From Nautilus pompilius (Eukaryota; Mollusca; Cephalopoda; Nautilida; Nautilidae), in NCBI GenBank assembly GCA_018389105.1, contig JACATO010000688.1:412001-476000 (forward strand): a DNA stretch of 64,000 nucleotides, given 5' to 3'. Of the stretch, positions 61,901 through 64,000 are shown piece by piece. Position 1 is the stretch's first letter. Each line of letters opens with the position of its first letter. The notes under the pieces are model-generated. The model was not told the origin of the DNA. It searched no databases and saw nothing but the letters and a program-made list of their open reading frames with translations. The position numbers were made by a program, and so were the translations under genes.

Positions 61901-64000
61901 CTGGCCGTAAACAGTCAATGCCACAGGCTCTGTTTTGCTTCATTACAAAGATTTAGAAAAGTTGGAGAAAACTCCCTACGAGAAGACACGGCAGTCATCT
62001 GACTGCAAACAGACGGCGCGGGTGGCCTTAGCTGGAAACACCGATCCATTGGTGGATTGCTGACCTCGACAGAGAGTGCGGCGTATCCAGACTTGTCATC
62101 TACAACAGAGAAAACCACCGCTACAGTAAGCTAACGTCTCTGTGCGTAACATTCTCGAGGTCCCACAATATCATTTTTTCATCTGCTGGCAGCAACAAGA
62201 CAACAGTCAGCAAAAGATAAATTCTTTTACTATATCCAAATATTTCCTAATTTTAAAAGTTTTATCTAAATCTGTAGAAATTTCCGTCTTTTCTTGTCAA
62301 AAAGAGTAACATGGATATGCAGTCACTATTTCATAATTTCTCCCATCTGAGCACTGACATTGTTATCCAGACTCCATCCTTGCAGCGACAGTTTTTCCAA
62401 TATTCAGCCGCTGCACGGCCCTTCCTTCATTATCTATTCATTGCTTAATTAAGCAGAGACTGCAGGCACAAACATTTTCTTAGTTAGATATTTAATCACA
62501 GGTGATCAATCTGAGGCCAGGATGCAAGGTTGCATAACCATGCACTAGATGAATCTACTCTCGTGATTTACTAAATAAAAATTTATACTGGAAATTGTCT
62601 GTTTAGCATTGGGGAAAATCGGAGTGCCCATAGAAAACACATTCCAACAGACCTTTACAGAACAAGTGGAAGAAGCCATTTTTTCATAGCTTGTCACACC
62701 AAATCTGTACCGAGTGGGAAGCGAGCATTGACCATCATCAACAGCTGACTTGTACGTTACCAACTTGGCTTTCCACTGCCAGAAGGCATCTCAAAATCTG
62801 CTTGTACAGCAGCTTGGTAAACTTTGTCGCAGCATTACTCCCTCTTTTACTGAATACATAAACATTTTTATGGTAGATCTTTTGCCATGAATCAAGAAAT
62901 TTTATTATTTCCAATGTTTAAACAAAGAAAAAATAGCTAAACAAGATGCATAAACGCAGTGGTTTTTATGATAAAATGTCATTTTACATTTGTAAATGCT
63001 CACGGTCCCTTACTGTCTATTATGAATATTTCATTGTACCCTTTAGCAGATGGGTATTTCACCTGTTTAATGTTGAAAGATAAAGTAAAAAAGGGAAAGT
63101 TGTTAGTTAAAGGAGAAAACAGTCTGGCTTCATCACCCTTAGTTGACGACAGTGGTGAAGTTAAATAGCAGGAAGGGTAGTGTAAGTTGTATCCTATTAT
63201 AGCAACAAAAAAAGAGGAAAATAACCAAAATTAAATAAAACCATTTAGAAAGAGCGAGAGTTGGGATGAAAATTTGTATGTATTAAGAAGTTGTTCCAAA
63301 AGCATTTCTATAAACCAGACTTCAATGTAACAACAAAAGATTGGAAAGGGAAATAACTGCTGGCTAACTGCCTATGATTTGTCTTAAAATCAGGATACAA
63401 ACAAATCAAGTTAAATCCACCATATTAGAAAGTAAGCTAATATGGAACAGTTTGGGCCTTGGTAGTGGAAAGCAGTAACATTTAAGCGGCTTCGGTGTAT
63501 CTCCTGACTCCAAAGTTGAACATTTTGCTTACCTAATCTATATTTCAATGTATGGCACTTTTTGTGATTTTTATATTGTGAGATAATTTTACTGAACTTG
63601 TGACTTTCACATCTTTGGCACAAAGGATGCTTCAAAGATGCGATCTCCCAACTTGATATCTTTATTCACACAATCTTAGGCTTGCAGTTTCTGTCTTAAT
63701 TACATTTGATGTTTTAAAATTATTTAAATTTATATGACAACAATCTTGCTCTATTGTATGACGATGTAAATTTTAAAAAGGAGAAAGTGTGAATGAAAAT
63801 GATAATGATAGCATATCATTAACATGATACAGTCCTGTTGTTTAGTCTCTTATTCTGATACCCATTTACCACCCTTAAGGTACACAGATATCACCAGTGC
63901 TTGTAGAAAGAAACAAAAAACAATGATATTTCTTGTGGGAAGATAAATTGAAGATCAATACTGTTTATTTCTGATGTTTGATTTTTATCAAAAGAGAAGA
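61901..64000. other. No gene recognised; a few unassigned open frames
   Basis: Minus-strand frames at 61915-62118 (contains VSNPPMDRCFQLRPPAPSVC) and 62545-62763 (contains YEKMASSTCSVKVCWNVFSM), and a plus-strand frame at 62959-63168 (contains LLVKGENSLASSPLVDDSGE), have protein-like composition. The first begins just after TTTCTCTGTTGTAG on the minus strand. The Cys-bearing pair could be exons of a minus-strand secreted protein, but no domain is recognised and splice sites are not convincing. Confidence 0.25.

Noticed and set aside
1..64000. tRNA, rRNA, known conserved microRNAs, CRISPR arrays, bacterial operon features
   Set aside because: No B-box-like GGTTCRANNCC, no recalled conserved microRNA seed with flanking hairpin, and no prokaryotic gene structure was seen; a covariance-model search was not possible.

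Overview
This is a 64-kb, AT-rich, intron- and repeat-dominated stretch of an animal (metazoan) nuclear genome. Long open frames are absent, simple repeats are frequent, and the recognisable protein fragments are all decayed transposable elements of animal type: hAT of the P52rIPK/THAP0-like group, Tc1, pogo/Tigger, and the 3' ends of non-LTR retrotransposons. Degenerate TTAGGG repeats and the general texture fit a lophotrochozoan, perhaps a mollusc. That assignment is inference; nothing here fixes the species. No complete gene can be supported.

Layout. 1-20.7 kb: mostly featureless AT-rich DNA with microsatellites, a few homeodomain-like inverted repeats, an RFX X-box-like site (7556), a CpG-rich island (11.5 kb), and one short GC-rich stretch that reads like a true coding exon (13628-13804). 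20.7-28 kb: a hAT transposase pseudogene (about 22.4-24.05 kb, +) and two LINE tail relics. 28.5-29 kb: a (CT)n-bearing minisatellite. 31.3-32.2 kb: a 764-bp pogo/Tigger-type element with intact TA-flanked ends and a CTCF-like motif inside, and a second CTCF-like motif just outside. 34.9-40.3 kb: two LINE relics and three copies of one inverted-terminal-repeat (MITE-like) family; in the third copy the subterminal 36-bp segment has grown into an 18-monomer array with a 72-bp higher-order repeat. 42.6-43.6 kb: an almost identical but inverted and truncated second copy of the hAT pseudogene, ending against a telomere-like TTAGGG tract. 45-51 kb: a 47-bp triplicate and decayed coding-like stretches I do not recognise. 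54.85-61.9 kb: an old direct tandem duplication (offset 3.9-4.7 kb), each unit holding a Tc1 relic and a 142/143-bp exon-like segment that ends at a splice donor. In the right-hand unit this segment encodes a plausible signal peptide ending in phase 1, so the pair may be the leader exons of a small cluster of secreted-protein genes running to the right.

No genes act together here in any way that can be demonstrated. What holds the window together is repeat history: elements that decayed, were duplicated, or expanded internally. All reading was by eye; homology calls rest on remembered family motifs, not on a search.
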